A stretch of DNA of 64,000 nt from contig CM065318.1 of NCBI GenBank assembly GCA_033032175.1, positions 7,626,001 through 7,690,000 on the forward strand, in the 5' to 3' direction. Every line of letters starts with the position of its first letter. Within the stretch, counting starts at the first letter, position 1. The position numbers and the translations under genes were made by a program. The stretch is from Saturnia japonica. Its lineage: Eukaryota; Arthropoda; Insecta; Lepidoptera; Saturniidae. Under the pieces are notes generated by a model. The model saw only the letters and a list, made by a program, of their open reading frames with translations, was not told where the DNA came from and did not search any database. This document shows positions 47,801 through 60,420 of this stretch, in pieces.

Positions 47801-50800
47801 GCAATAAACTGTGAATATGTAGTATTGATAAATTACTTTAGTAATAATTTTTATTGATTCCATAAATAAGTTACATGAATACTTCATAATATTATAATTA
47901 ATAAGGTAAATAATTTTTAATTTTTGATGAAACCATTGTTTCGACATTTCTTTACTACACATGACGGCATTTTAAAAATATTTTATTAAATACGTTAAAA
48001 CCCTTACGGTGCGATTAACTTACTATTTTGTGAATGTTTGCGTGCGTTCCCGTACGTATATGCGAATTGACTTACTATGAGTGAATCACCGCTATACATA
48101 TAGTGAATATTCCGTCCGCCCTTTTTTATACGTCCATGGTTGAAATTAATAAAACTAAATAAATAAGCACCTTAAACATATATACACATAACTTATACAT
48201 ACATTTTTATAATGAAAATTGAAAGCTTTATAATATTATGTGATTATACTTAGCTTAATAAAAATAATTTATTGTTGTTATAATTTATTAAATAAACACC
48301 CTCCTCCGTCACATTTTAACAGTAGGAAGCAACTATGAGGCATATGGAAAAAGTCCGGAAATGGACCCAGGGCAGGCGGAAATAGGCAGGCGGTGACAAG
48401 CCGAGAATGCACGGACATACGAGAACTTGTGACGACAAATAGCAGGAAACATTCATGCTCAAATATCTCATATAATTGACGAATTACAACAACAAAATAG
48501 TAGACCGAGGAAGCTTGACATAATATGTACATAGTAAATAACAGCAGCTTCCTGGACTGTATTGTATATGGCTTTAAGTACGGTGCAGTATTTTACCAAA
48601 CCTAGGTAGTTATAAAACAAAGAATGATTAATCCACTAAAGTAAATAAAGTGGTGTGTACGAAGTAACGCTTCTGGTCTTTTCATAATAAAATCATTGAT
48701 AAAATAACATATGTAGTATATCAAAATTATATGATAGTCACAAATATATATATTTATATATTATACATTTATTTATTATTATTTATATTTATATATTTTT
48801 GTTTACTAAAATATGGCTATTTTAATTATAGCTTGATTAAATAAAATTTTGGTTTTTGATATTGATAAAAACAAATACAAAACACTGTTTATAAAACTAA
48901 AATAAAATATTTTATTATATTTTTTTTTCAATCTACTTATTGATTAGAAATGCGTGATTATACTAAATAATATATACACACCCTTATTACGGATTATAGT
49001 TATTAAATACTTTATCAAAAACTATTTTAGTATAAAAAATTCAATACAACATTAAAATATATTTGAAAATACATGACTGTTCTGTGTAAGCTGTAAAAAA
49101 AAACAAACGACAATCTGCAACCGTACTCCGAGCTGTGTTTAAAAGCCGTGAAATAATTCAAAAGAGTACTCGTTAAAATGCAGCTAGAAATTATTAACCG
49201 CTGCCATCCGCTTTATCACCTCAGCTCAGCTGGGTTTATTGCATATCTGGGCAACAGGAGGCTCCATAAACTCCAACTTCATAAACGCGCTCTTTCGCTG
49301 ACATGGAAAATAGTTTACAGGCAGTCTCGATGCGTTACTGACTGTGTTTATCTCAAGTTTACTGCACGAAAGGGAAGCGTACACTCTAATCTGACGAATA
49401 AAACTTTATGCGCGATTTTTAGGGTGTCTTTTTACGGTTAACACTCTGTAGACAAAATTAAACCCTAAATGGTTAATGAGTTTGCGAACGTCGCGGTTAA
49501 AAAGTTTTTAAGATGTTTTTAGAACGGTGTTTGTCAGTTTCGGTTGGCTTTCAGGGTAGTTTAATTAAATAGTTTTCGGGGTTATTGACATCAGAAGAAT
49601 GGTTAGGGTTGTATTAGTTTTTGCATTAAATATTGAATTAAATTATTGCCATAGTTGTTATGGCGCAGTGATAGCTTGTAAGGACATCGCTTCGTTCGAC
49701 GTGAATTCGAATCCCTGCAATGAGCCCGAGCCTTCGATGAACGAAAACATCGTGATGAAACTATAGCCTGATTGTAGGGCTTTTCTAATGCCCGCCTTGC
49801 TAGCTACCATCGTCAAGTTGAAAATCCGATAGATTTGATTTGTTCCGATAGATTTGTTCCGGCAGCTGCACTTGTGAGCCAGCCCTCCCATAGGCTTAAC
49901 ATTTTATCATCTTGGATTACATCGTCATTTAACATCGGATGAGATTACGGCCAAACGCTAAGCCTTTAAAGAGTTAAAAAAACTTTTTAGGTTATATTAT
50001 GATAGTCTTAAATATAATGCGCCTTCTATAACACCGACTTTGCTAGATCGGTATATCGTATGTTGTTATTGTTTTTTAGTTTTAAACTCTAAATAACTTA
50101 GTTTTAAATTTTTCGATCTTAAATTAATGATTAGTCTAAAACCAATCGTTAACCTAAGTTTTCGATAGTTATTGTCATTAACCATACTTTTGACAAACAT
50201 AAAAACCAGAATGTCATATTTTGCTAACTAGTTTAACATTCTGTGTTTAGTTCTGATATCTCATTAATAAATGCTTTTTTTGACTCAAAAAGCATTACAT
50301 ACTTTTGACTTAGTTATCATAGAAGAACTTATACATCAATTGAAATCCGATAGCCTGATACTAATTGACCTGTTTATTAACTAAAGTACAGCAGCATATC
50401 CAAGAAACAAAAGATCAGGGTAATATTTTTTAACAGACGAACTGATGTAATAATGTTATCTATTATATTCACATGTAAAAGGATAAGTGACTGAGACTGA
50501 CATATCAACGCACAGCCCAAAAAAATACTGGGACTAGGACGGTGAAAAATTGCACGTAGGTTCAGTTACACTATAGTGAATACTAAGAAAGGACTTTTGG
50601 AAATTTAACCCCTAAAATGGTGAAAAGGGGGTGAAAGTTAGTATGAAAATCCGTCATTTTAAAGATATATATATGAAAATTTTAGTTTTAGTATTAATTT
50701 GAGTTAATATTGGGACATAGGTAACTTCGGATAAAGCACTAGGTTGTGGTGTATGAAAATAAATCGAATGAAATAAAAATATATGTACAAATATAGACAC

Positions 50801-52628
50801 GTCACAACCAAAGTTTCATATGCAATATCTCAAGAAGACGAAGAAGAAATATAAGAATTTATCTCTAAAGTGATACCAGAATATCAACTTCATAATATAA
50901 TACGGTGCAGGCACTGTGCGAGTTTTCTCGCATCCATGGATCTCAATAATCGCAGTTTCTAAGTCACTTAACTTGAACGAGTCCCGTTCGAAATTACTGC
51001 GGTTCCATATAGCACTATTGCACTGTGGGCCCTGATTCTCGATGCTTCGATAATGAAGTCTTAAGTACACTTATGTCATGTTATTTTATTATAATATTTT
51101 ACTAAACATACATGTATTGTTATTCTGCACTCGCTGTCTCGGCAGACGTTGTTCTACTTTTTTATATTGTCAATAAAGCGACCACAGCTCCACCTGTCCT
51201 ATTTTTTCTCAAAACTTTCTAACATATTGAAGTAAACATTATGCATGTCCATCATTCGAATCGTGAGTAATTTTTTCGCGTTCATAATAATACAATAAAA
51301 AAAATCAATCTCAATATTTTTTAAATTTCCAATTTTCCGAGTAGCTTTTAAAATATTTCTTTCCTTAAAACCCATATAAGAACTGTTAATATAATTAAAC
51401 AAAGAATTACCCAAATTTGTCCAGCCTTTCTCAAGTGATAACGAACATTCATTTTTATTTATATAGATTCTTAAACGTTGAAGAAATTTAATGAAGTTAA
51501 TTTAGAATTGTTGAATATGAGGTATATGTATAAATTAACCATACTAGCAACGCAAAATTTGTAAATGGAAACGTGGTTTACGTTTGACTAAATACTTTTT
51601 AAGGTCAATATGCATTATGATAAATAAGTAATTAAATATAAGAGTATCTATATATTTCATTAACAATAATTCAATCTTTTATGTAATAAATGTATTTATT
51701 TTCATAAAACCACACTTAATTTTTACGTTACATATTGAACATATTCACACCGAACATATGGCAAGTCTTTAAATAAATTTCATAAAGCAAAAGTATGCAT
51801 GAAGATTTGAATCTGTGCCTTCAGGAAGGTGCAATGCCTCACTGAGCTGAAATTATTATGGTAATAAATATTCTTACCTAAATGCGGTTCTAATTCGAAA
51901 ACTCTTAGCCTATGTCGAATGCTTGAGAATTAGAACCGCAAATGCTACCACGTTAAAAAGTGGTAAGAAATAAAAAATCGATATAAGCACAATATCGTGC
52001 TGTTTATGCGCCTCCGTCGACAGAAAAAGCTCTTATTGTACAATAAAAATATTACGAGAAAATTCTATTCAATGAACTCGTCAGTTATTGAAATCGGCGT
52101 TTCGGTTAAAGTAGCCCTTCTTATAAACCGGGGAATATAAAACGGTGGCTTTGTATCTGTATCGCGTATCCTTTGTTATAGCAGCGATGGATTTTATACT
52201 TCTTTTTTAATTCATGCATAATATTTTCTTATTAGTGATAATGTATTTTAAAATTTGATAAAGTACTTCATTTTTCAAATTAATTATAATATTTAATATT
52301 GTATCATAATGCTACTTGCTATTACTGGATGAGTTTTTTTTTTTCGGACTGACTATACTGTTAGCCTTAAGGGCCCTGGAGCTATTAGAGGCTTTGACAG
52401 CTTACCCGGGCTTGGGATAAGCTAAGTAAAATTGGCGGCAATTATTACAAATAGGTAATTAATTTCAGTTTAATATTCTATAATTTATAATATATTATTT
52501 AAATTATTATATTATATTATTTAATTTTTATTTAATTTATTTTAGTGAAAGACGAAATAGGCATTCTCAAAAATTTTAATTTGTCACAAGACGTGCAAAT
52601 TCAATGCTTACCCACTTTTCTACTTGAG
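44835..52628 (+). CDS. Candidate gene fragment, two exons that join in phase
   Basis: Exon a is 44835-44913, after a good acceptor (TATCTTACAG) with only one open frame (GVNPPPWSHGQG... ending IELKKI), donor GTAGAG, one base left over. Exon b is 52546-52628, after TTTATTTTAG, starting with the two bases needed to complete the codon (V) and continuing KDEIGILKNFNLSQ... to FLLE and a GTGAAT donor in phase 0. The joined peptide of 54 residues looks protein-like and not like a transposon. I do not recognise the family. The 7.6-kb intron holds several transposons. Upstream and downstream exons were not found with confidence, and the in-phase join could be coincidence. Confidence 0.4.
45675..46635 (+). 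mobile_element. Short non-autonomous element, interrupted by an RTE piece
   Basis: Starts CTAGCGACCCTCCCCCAGCT then TCGCACGGGT, and ends GGGACAGACAGCAGCAAGCG then ACTTCATTTTATACTACG, the same two ends as at 31125-31385. An RTE 3' end lies inside it at 46030-46150. Confidence 0.55.
46030..46150 (-). repeat. RTE LINE 3' end, nested
   Basis: CATCATCATCATC then TTTCAGCCGCAGGACGTCCA and CTGCTGAACATAGGCCTCCC is the reverse complement of the conserved RTE 3' end. It is inserted within the element at 45675-46635. Confidence 0.8.
47028..49640. other. AT-rich DNA with one element end and one complex island
   Basis: A GC-rich element end (GGCGCGTCCGCAGTTCCGCTC) is at 47031. No exon is seen. Positions 49100-49560 form a non-repetitive, compositionally balanced island unlike the flanks; a frame of 87 codons within it has no recognisable family. 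It may be a conserved non-coding element. Confidence 0.4.
49650..49965 (+). repeat. SINE family A, most complete copy
   Basis: tRNA-like head with a GGCGCAGTGATAGCTTGT box A region and GAATTCGAATCCCTGCAATG box B region, then GAAAACATCGTGATGAAAC, the TCAAGTTGAAAATCCG body and an end at CTAAGCCTTTAAAGAG. A small internal duplication of GATAGATTTG occurs at 49827-49856. Confidence 0.8.
50495..50700 (+). repeat. Fragment related to the foldback element
   Basis: ACATATCAACGCACAGCCC, ACTTTTGGAAATTTAACCCC and GGTGAAAGTTAGTATGAAAA parallel the arms of the element at 62686-63472. Confidence 0.6.
51869..51970. repeat. Small inverted-repeat element (MITE-like)
   Basis: A perfect 14-bp inverted repeat, TGCGGTTCTAATTC (51883-51896) and GAATTAGAACCGCA (51927-51940), lies within a wider imperfect pair TTCTTACC / GGTAAGAA. 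About 100 bp overall, non-coding. Confidence 0.55.
52334..52415 (-). repeat. LINE 3' tail, family of the 11846 insertion
   Basis: Poly-T, then ACTGACTATACTGTTAGCCT, TAAGGGCCCTGGAG and TTGACAGCTTACCCGGGCTT. It lies just upstream of candidate exon b (52546). Confidence 0.8.
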
Positions 52629-53545
52629 GTGAATACTAGTCATTACATTTTTGTATCTTATTTTTCAATTCGAATCAATTTTATGCACTGTTAAATTTTC
52701 TTAAAATCTAAACTATCTTGAATGAAGTATATTTAAAACGTGTGGCGTAAACAACTTTAAATCACGTAATACGGAACATAACAGAAACACAAACCACGTG
52801 TGTTGGTGCAATTCCCAAAAGGATGCGTGCCTCTATTTTCCCGTCTGTATGCGAAGTCAATATGTCGTCGGGAATGAGTTATTTTTCCATAATTCCGGTA
52901 CGGACGACGGTCGGGCGTCGACGGCGGCGCGCAACGTGAATTCCCAAATAAATAATAAATACGTCAACTCACATAAGCTCAGACATGTTGCTTCAGCATA
53001 GAGTACTGCAAACTCTGCAAATACTGTTCTATTTGTTTTAAAATTTAATATGCAGTGAGATAGCTTAGTTGTTTTAGTTTTGTCAATGGTTTTAGAACAT
53101 AGATTACCCCGTCCATGTTTTTATTATATTTTACGTTTGTTTTAATTTTATGAATAAATAAGTGATTGCATTAAGACATAAATGAAAATCTCTTTAGAAT
53201 GCGTTACCTATTACTATTACATAATATAATAATAATAATATATTCATATTAATATTACATATTATTGCATGTCTATTACTCGACTTCGCATTTCAAATCT
53301 TACCTTAATATGAATTAAATGTTAAGGGGCTCCTTCGGAGTTTTAAAACAATTTTAAAATGTTAACATGCTTTGTACTTAAAAACTATCTTATGGGTTCT
53401 AGTCAAATGGACTATCTAGCTTAAAAAAGTTTGCTTATATTTTAACTAAATTGAAACATGTAAGTGCATTGAAATAATGATATGAAACGCTACCTTAAAA
53501 AGTTAACATTACTGAGAGTTTGGTCACAATCTTAGAACGAAGATA

Positions 53546-54846
53546 CAGGCTGGGCCAGAAAGTTTGCGAATTAAAAAAAAAAAACTAAAAAAAAAACTAA
53601 ATACAATACACATACACATCTTTATTTCAATTAAAATAGACATCTGAGAAATTTATTTACTTAAAATTACGTCATTCAGATGTGCACCATCCCGCTGCAA
53701 ACATTCCTGGAAATTAACCTCAAATTGGTAAAAACTCGCTGACAAATTGCGCGAGGAATAGCTGCCATTTCTTCACTGATATTTATCTTCAACTGGTTAA
53801 TCGTGGCTGAGTTATTGGAGTAGACTCTACTTTTCAGGTATCCCCACATGAAAAAGTCCGGTGGCGTTAGATCCGGACATCTAGGCGGCCATGCAATGTC
53901 ACCTCGGCGCGATATCAGTTTCCCAGCAAACATCTCGTTTACGGCTGCCCACGAAGCATTAGATGTATGGCATGTCGCACCATCTTATTGAAACCACGTC
54001 GCACGATTATAGGCTTCAAATTGTTGCAGTTGCGGAAAGAAAAAATCCCTTAACATGGCTATGTATCGGTCGGAATTTAAAGTGACAGATTGCCTTTGAT
54101 GATTATCAAAGAAATAGGGTCCGATAATTCCGTGTGTTGATATGGCCAACCAAACGGTTACTTTCGGCGAATACAGAGGCTTTAGATGTTTTGCACGTGG
54201 GTTCTCTGCAGCCCAGTAACGGAAATTCTGTTTATTGGCATGCCCATTTAAGTGTAAATGGGCTTTGTCGGAGAACAGAATATTGTTGAAACTCTGAAAG
54301 CGTTTCAACATTGTTTCAACAAAAGCTTGTCGTAAAATTGGGTCATTTGGCAGTAATTCCTGAACAAGTTGAATTTTATACGGATGAAAATTCAAATCTT
54401 TCAACAAAATGCGACGCAAAGATGTTCGGACACCATAAGTTCAGCTAATCGCTTGCGAGTCGATAAACCAGGATTACGTTGAACTGAAGCTCTAACTTGT
54501 TCAATTGTGTCTTCCGTTTTGTTGACCTTGGGCGTCCCGCAGGCTTCTGTTTGAGAGTTGAACCAGTAGCTTCGAACTTTCTGACCCACGATCGAATCAC
54601 ACTTTCCTTCGGACACTGATTTACATCATGTAATCCAAACTCACGCCAAAATAAACGTCGAACAATAGCGCACGAATCACCATTTTTATAATAATGTTTA
54701 AGGCAAAATGCAAGCTGCGCTCCGGTGAAGCGATCCATCGCGACTAAATTTCCGAGAACCGTGCTTCTCATCCCCACCACCCGCGCAGTTACCCCCGCGC
54801 AATTATCCTCGCTCATAAGGTTCAAACGCCTTTCTGGCCCAGCCTG
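53546..54846 (-). mobile_element. Mariner-type DNA transposon, nearly complete, with TA duplication
   Basis: Matching terminal inverted repeats CAGGCTGGGCCAGAAAG at 53546-53562 and, reversed, at 54830-54846. A TA dinucleotide flanks each end, the target duplication of the Tc1/mariner superfamily. The 1301-bp length fits an autonomous element with one transposase gene. Confidence 0.9.
53676..54825 (-). pseudogene. Mariner-type transposase (DD41D-like), few disabling changes
   Basis: The N-terminal region has a helix-turn-helix (FTGAQLAFCLKHYYKNGDSC, RSWVRKFEATGS). Two frameshifts lie near 54400-54500. The catalytic part has FSDKAHLHLNG with the first Asp, then WFQ-stop-DGATCHTS with the second, and PPRCPDLTPPDFFMWGYLKS with the third. 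I count 41 residues between the second Asp and the Asp of PPD. The in-frame stop at about 53985 is TAA where related proteins have Gln (CAA), so one transition explains it. It appears to be a fairly recent arrival. Confidence 0.85.
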
Positions 54847-54849
54847 TAG

Positions 54850-56610
54850 TAAAACGCTTAAAATTGTAAGGTTTTTTTAATGGATTTACACAGCACAACT
54901 GACATTTTGTCAGCTTGAAGATTAGTCAGACAAGCAGTAGAAAACGCATTAAAATTTATGTTTTCAACAAAGTTTTTATGACCGTCGTCACTATAAAGTA
55001 TCAAGTCGTCAGTATCCTTTTCATACCTCTTTTGCGCAACCCTATATGATAGGAAGAAGGATACAGTGTGGGCTGGAGATGATTCCCCAGCTTCAATATA
55101 AGTAAAAACTTTTCCTTTTTACCTAGAAAAAACTTTGGAGACCCGTAAGCATTCCGTTATGAAATAGTAAGAAATAGAGATAAAGAACGATTCAGAACTA
55201 ACTATAATACAGATAGTAAAACACGCTTAAAGAGGATTTTATCCATCCATAGTATGTACATGAAATGTATAATACTAATTCGGCCTATGCGTATACCATT
55301 ATTTTAATAAAAGGAAAGTATTTGTTAAACCCTTTTTATGTAAATTGCTCTGTGCAATTTTATTTATTGGTGCTCGAGGGTTGCCCCACTGAAATAACTT
55401 CCCAGAGCTATCTAATAGTTGCGCATCTGTCTGGATTTGAAGTCTATTGGGACATCACTATAGAAAAGTTTCGGGCATTAGGACATTACGTATTTTTCGC
55501 GACCTCACGTTAAAGTGAACAACAAACAACCATATTTTAGAGTAGAAAAATATAATGTTACGGGCTTCACTTTCTTATAAGTATATTATAAAACAATCTT
55601 AATGCTGTTATCTCCCACTTATATCATATAGAGTATAGAGCCGAAATCTGTACAATAAAGATATTTGAAAAAAAAAAATACGGGCGGATTTAGAAATACG
55701 GATAGAACACATTTTGATAGTTTTTGAAATTCTTGTCTCTGTAGGTATGTTTGAATGCCAATCACGCGAAAACTACGGGACCGAATTTAGTGTTTGGCAT
55801 GATCATAGTTTATATTCTAAAGGTACATTAAATATGAATTTTTACATGTATGGACATTGGTATGGTCTATAAACTGCGTTTAGGTTATGTACATTTCAAA
55901 TAAAATGTATGCACCTATAATTATGTAATTGTGTAATATATTTTAAATATTTAGTGAAACAAAGTGAAAAGATACCAAATTAATCAAAATTATTTTATAT
56001 TTACATAATTTTCACAAAAAGGAATAAATCCTGTTTTTTATATCCAGGTGTATTCATAGATGGCGCTGTAAGGCTTGGTTTAAATTATCATGAAATTGAT
56101 TTGATATTATTTATTTCCACACAACTATATTTTCTATAAATACTATTAATAATGTATGGCTGGCTTATTATTATTATTTTTAAATATTTTAACGTTTTTT
56201 TTAATGTTTAAAATAAATAAAAATATCAATTTGATCTAAAATTTCTATGATATATATCGTTGTTTGGTGTTTGTGCTATCAAGATTTTTATTAAATTACA
56301 CTAAACAGACATACTATAAAGCATTATTATTCACTGGATATTAACGATTTATAGTAAATGAAAGTCAAAAAGTTATTAAATAAAATTAGCTTTTCGTAAA
56401 GGACAGTAAGCATTTAAAATGATTTTAATTGGGTATTCTCAAAGCATATACCGGTCAAAATACCGTAAGGTGAGATTGAGGTAAGGGGAGGTTTTCTATT
56501 TAGTTACTTTTTTTTTAAACACAAAAGCATACCACGCAGACGAAGTCGCGAGCATATCTAGTAAGTATTAAATAATGTTTCAAGACCACTCTCTCTCTCT
56601 GCAGAGTAGA
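54850..56610. other. No gene seen
   Basis: AT-rich. A frame at 55373-55513 following TTCCCAG has a somewhat protein-like end (SGFEVYWDITIEKF) but no donor or neighbour exon that supports it. Confidence 0.4.
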
Positions 56611-56614
56611 TGAA

Positions 56615-56692
56615 TTCAAGCCCGGTAAAGCTGTAACAGCCATTTTTGGATAGGGCCCCTCAGGCTAACAGTAAGGTCAGATCGAAAAAAAA
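56615..56692 (+). repeat. LINE 3' tail, family of the 11846 insertion
   Basis: AGCCCGGTAAAGCTGTAACAG, GGGCCCCTCAGGCTAACAGT, then an A-run. The fourth copy of this tail. Confidence 0.8.
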
Positions 56693-56699
56693 GATGAAT

Positions 56700-58500
56700 T
56701 AGTGAAAGTAGTAAAGAAGAAATAATGACTATAAATAAATGCTTTATGTTATATTTCCACATTTCAAAATTCAAAATCGTTGTTGTTTCATCAATAAATG
56801 TTTCGGTGCAATTTACTTATATTTCCAACAACGTATTATGCGCATGTGGTTTTAGACTGTTACATTGCATAGTGGATGCAAAGCCTCATTGAATAGCTTG
56901 AACTAAAGCTTCAGCGATCCCGGCTAATTGTCATTATGCCCTCCTTTGTGTCGGCTTTTGGTTCTATTTCAGTGGGCAAACAAAATTCTGTTATATAACA
57001 GAACAATCTATTATTGTACTTATAATAGCAATATTTGAATTTATAATTTTATTTGAAGATATATATTTTATGTTGTTAAAAGTAATCTTTTAGATAATTT
57101 AAGGATCTTATATTTAATAGATAATTACTTTAGTTAAATCAAAATTATGTGATTAATTCATAAAGTGCGCTTAAACTATTATTGCAAGTAAATATAATTT
57201 CGGATATTTTAAATCAATGATGTAAAATTTATTTTAATCTACCAATCGCACAAAATAACTGAATGCTGTATGTGTTGGTAAGCAGAAAAGACGTGAAACA
57301 ATAAATTTCTTAATAGGCGTATTCACAATTTATTCCATTTACAAATTTTGATTAAATCCAACAGACTTAACCAATGACTAATTAACAAAATAATTAGTTG
57401 GTGACCATTAGATGCAAGATAACATACACGATAAATAGGTATGTATGTAATTATGTATATACATGGTCATGAAGAGTGATTGAAAAGGATAATGAATATT
57501 AAAAGTATTTCGTGAAAAAAAAAATTATTTAGTTTTTTTATTAGGTAGGTACTTAAAACGTTTATGTAGCACTTATATGTTTTATGATTGCACATACAAG
57601 TACAATTGGAGGACTTAATGATATTTCTGTATTCTGTAAAATCTTCCAGGGTAGCAAGAATAAGGTATATGCAAGGTGTGCATAATATTTAGTAAAAAAA
57701 TCAAGCCAGTAATCAATTGCTCCAAGCTAAAGCTACGTAGCGAATACTTGAAGGAATCCCGAGAGTTGGCTAGTTGGATGTTGATAGGAAGCGAATAGAG
57801 TTTTTCCGATTAAATGTAAAAATAATTACAATCAATTTAATATGTAAATAAAGTATAATTTTTGAGTTAAGCGTTTAATATACTTTACTTTAACACTTTA
57901 AACAACATAACTATTATATAAACTTTGCACACTTTAATTTACTCGAAAAACTAAACACAATTTTTACGTGAACCCTTCAAAAATATAATATAGCTGACCT
58001 AAATAACTGACTGAATGAAAGTAAAGAGCAATTGTTCTCAGCACACTTACAATGTACAAATTACATCGTCCCATTTGCGTCCGTAATTCGGGTTTTGTCC
58101 GGCTGCTCGCCGTAGGCACGGGCTACAATTTACACCGGACGCGGGTAGTTGCGAATGGGCCGGACGCTCGTCACAGTGCCACGTGTATTTTACTGCACTC
58201 TGCATTTTATACAATGTTATTAGCCTGGCAGCCGTTTTAACAGATCGTTGGAATTATCAGACAATAGTAAAAGGTCTTTTTACCACTGCTTTAGCAACGA
58301 TTTTTAATTATACCATTCTGAAAGGGACTTCTTACGTGATTTATTTCTATTTGTTGTTTTAATCAAACAATATAGATACTCGTAATTCCAATATTTCTAA
58401 TACATCTTTGAAGTTTTAATTTGTTTGAAGTGAAAAGTGAAAGTATGACGTGTTGAATTGATTGTTAAATTATACATTACCCTTTTACTTGGAAGTTCCA
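56700..58500. other. No gene seen; one GC-richer patch
   Basis: Mostly AT-rich. At 58060-58210 the base composition is more even, with an open frame of 62 codons of no known family. Confidence 0.4.
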
Positions 58501-58527
58501 AGGTTAATTCTCTTGCAAACAAGCAAT

Positions 58528-58880
58528 CGTCATCATCATCATTTCAGGCGAAAGACGTCTAATGCTAAACATAGGCCCCCCCAAAGATCGCTACAACGAC
58601 CGGTCCTGTGCTGCCCGCATCCAACGACTTCCTGCAACCTTTACCAGAGCGTCCGACTAGCTTATGGTGGGTCTACCCACACTGCTTCTTCCAGTACGTG
58701 GCCGCTACTCGAGAACTCTTCGACCCCATCGGCCATTCGTTTTACGAGCTACGTGGCCCTTCCACTGCCATTTAAGTATAGCTATCCTTAGTCTCAATTC
58801 TGATTCGACCATGAAGAGAAACTCCGAGCATAGCTCTCTCTATTGCCTTTTAAGTTACCTTAAGCTTTCTTATAAGGCCC
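58528..58880 (-). mobile_element. RTE-clade LINE, 3' fragment
   Basis: CATCATCATCATTTCAGGCG, AAAGACGTCTAATGCTAAAC and CGACCGGTCCTGTGCTGCCC are the reversed 3' end. The rest reads on the minus strand as the decayed C-terminal tail of the RTE reverse transcriptase. Confidence 0.8.
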
Positions 58881-59749
58881 ATAGTTAGCGACCACGTCTC
58901 AGCAACCTTCAAACATACTCACAAACTTTACCAATTTACAATTATCTAAGTACTGATATATGGAGGTCTTAAAGTAAGATCAATATATTAATCAAAATAC
59001 AACTGAAGCGGTTTTAATTGTGTAGTTAAAAGCGTTATTAGAGAGAATATTGCCGTGTGTTTTATGAAGTTGGGTAACCGTCAAACAACACAAAATAAGG
59101 GCCGCATCGTACCGTCGTCGCCGCGTTGAGGGGAGATCTCGTTTTTATTAAGCGCCGGCCAGTATTTGACGAAGCGAACGAATCAAAGATTCTCAACAGA
59201 TTTATTATTCGGTCCAGTGAACTTGTAGCCGAGATCCATCTAGAGATATTATTATTAATTTCTTATTTATATAAAAATTTATAAACAAATTATACTTAAT
59301 AGTTAGGATCTTCTTTAAAACACGAGTATACTTTGACGTGACCAAAATAATTTTAAAATTACATTAAAATGAATATACGCTAAAAAAAAATGTGCTTTTT
59401 AAAACGCGTTTTTTGATATAACTTAAAATAATTGAAAAAGACAAACAACTACATAGTTTCCCTTGTTCGAAGTTCAAAGTTCAATGCCAATGAAATTAAA
59501 AGGTGGTCCGGTCAACCCTTGAGGTATCCCCTATTCAACAAAAAAAAATCCAAATCGGTTCATAAACAAAGAAATGATGGCTGAACATCCATAAAAAATA
59601 TATACATATATACATTCGAATTGAATAACGTCCCGTCTTTTGTTGAAGACTCTTAAATAATCATAATTGATTTCAAGATTTTTTATATTTTTAACTAGAT
59701 GACACTGACACAGCATTTTCAATAATAACATCGAGCGGGACTAACTTCA

Positions 59750-59815
59750 CAATAAAACAAGAGGTTTAGCAAGCAACTTTATAGTTTACACTTTTCTATA
59801 CAATGTCTAGAAACT
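59750..59815 (+). repeat. Dispersed repeat, copy 2
   Basis: ACAATAAAACAAGAGGTTTAG as at 37848-37905, followed by similar spacing of AAG.AAC and a TTTACAC stretch. Confidence 0.5.
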
Positions 59816-59904
59816 TACTATCATCATTTTTTTAAACATTGGTAAAGAACTATAACTTTAAAATAATAAACATAGGCGTTACAATATTATACATAGCACT
59901 ATCG

Positions 59905-60420
59905 CCGCCCGCAACTTCGCTCGTGTTAATATGTATCTATACAATAATAAAATTGAACTATCTGTTTGTAATGTCAAAATAGCAGTTTTTTACTAAATGC
60001 ATATGAAAGTATATGTGGCACTTAATAACAAAACACTTATTTTTAAAAAATTGTTTGTCTGTCTGTCTCTCTGTTTGTTCTGGGTAATCTCCGAAACGGG
60101 TGGACCAATTCTTTTATTTTAGAAAAATAATTAGGGTTCCTCGTAAATAAAAAACTTGTCACGGTGAATCAATTCGGACCCTTAAATGGCTTACGTTGAG
60201 TAAACCATACGAGATATATGTAATATCAAATTTATGCACTACATAGTTTTAGACATTAAAAAGACCTACAAAAAAGTCATTGAGAGCTATCTTCCAAGGA
60301 ACACCCTCATATTTATTTTTAAGCGGTGGGTAGTAAGACTCGCGCGTGTGCCCGATCGACGTCATTCTGTAGTCCCCGCGAACAAAGCCGCGCAACACAG
60401 CTAGGTTATAATATAAAATT
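59905..60420. repeat. Short non-autonomous element with GC-rich ends
   Basis: Starts CGCCGCCCGCAACTTCGCTC and ends CCCGCGAACAAAGCCGCGCA then ACACAGCTAGG, with CTGTCTGTCTCTCTGTTTG inside. These are standard end motifs of lepidopteran short elements. Confidence 0.6.

Noticed and set aside
55265..55513. Open frame of 82 codons with a protein-like end
   Set aside because: No donor, no in-phase partner exon and no recognisable family.
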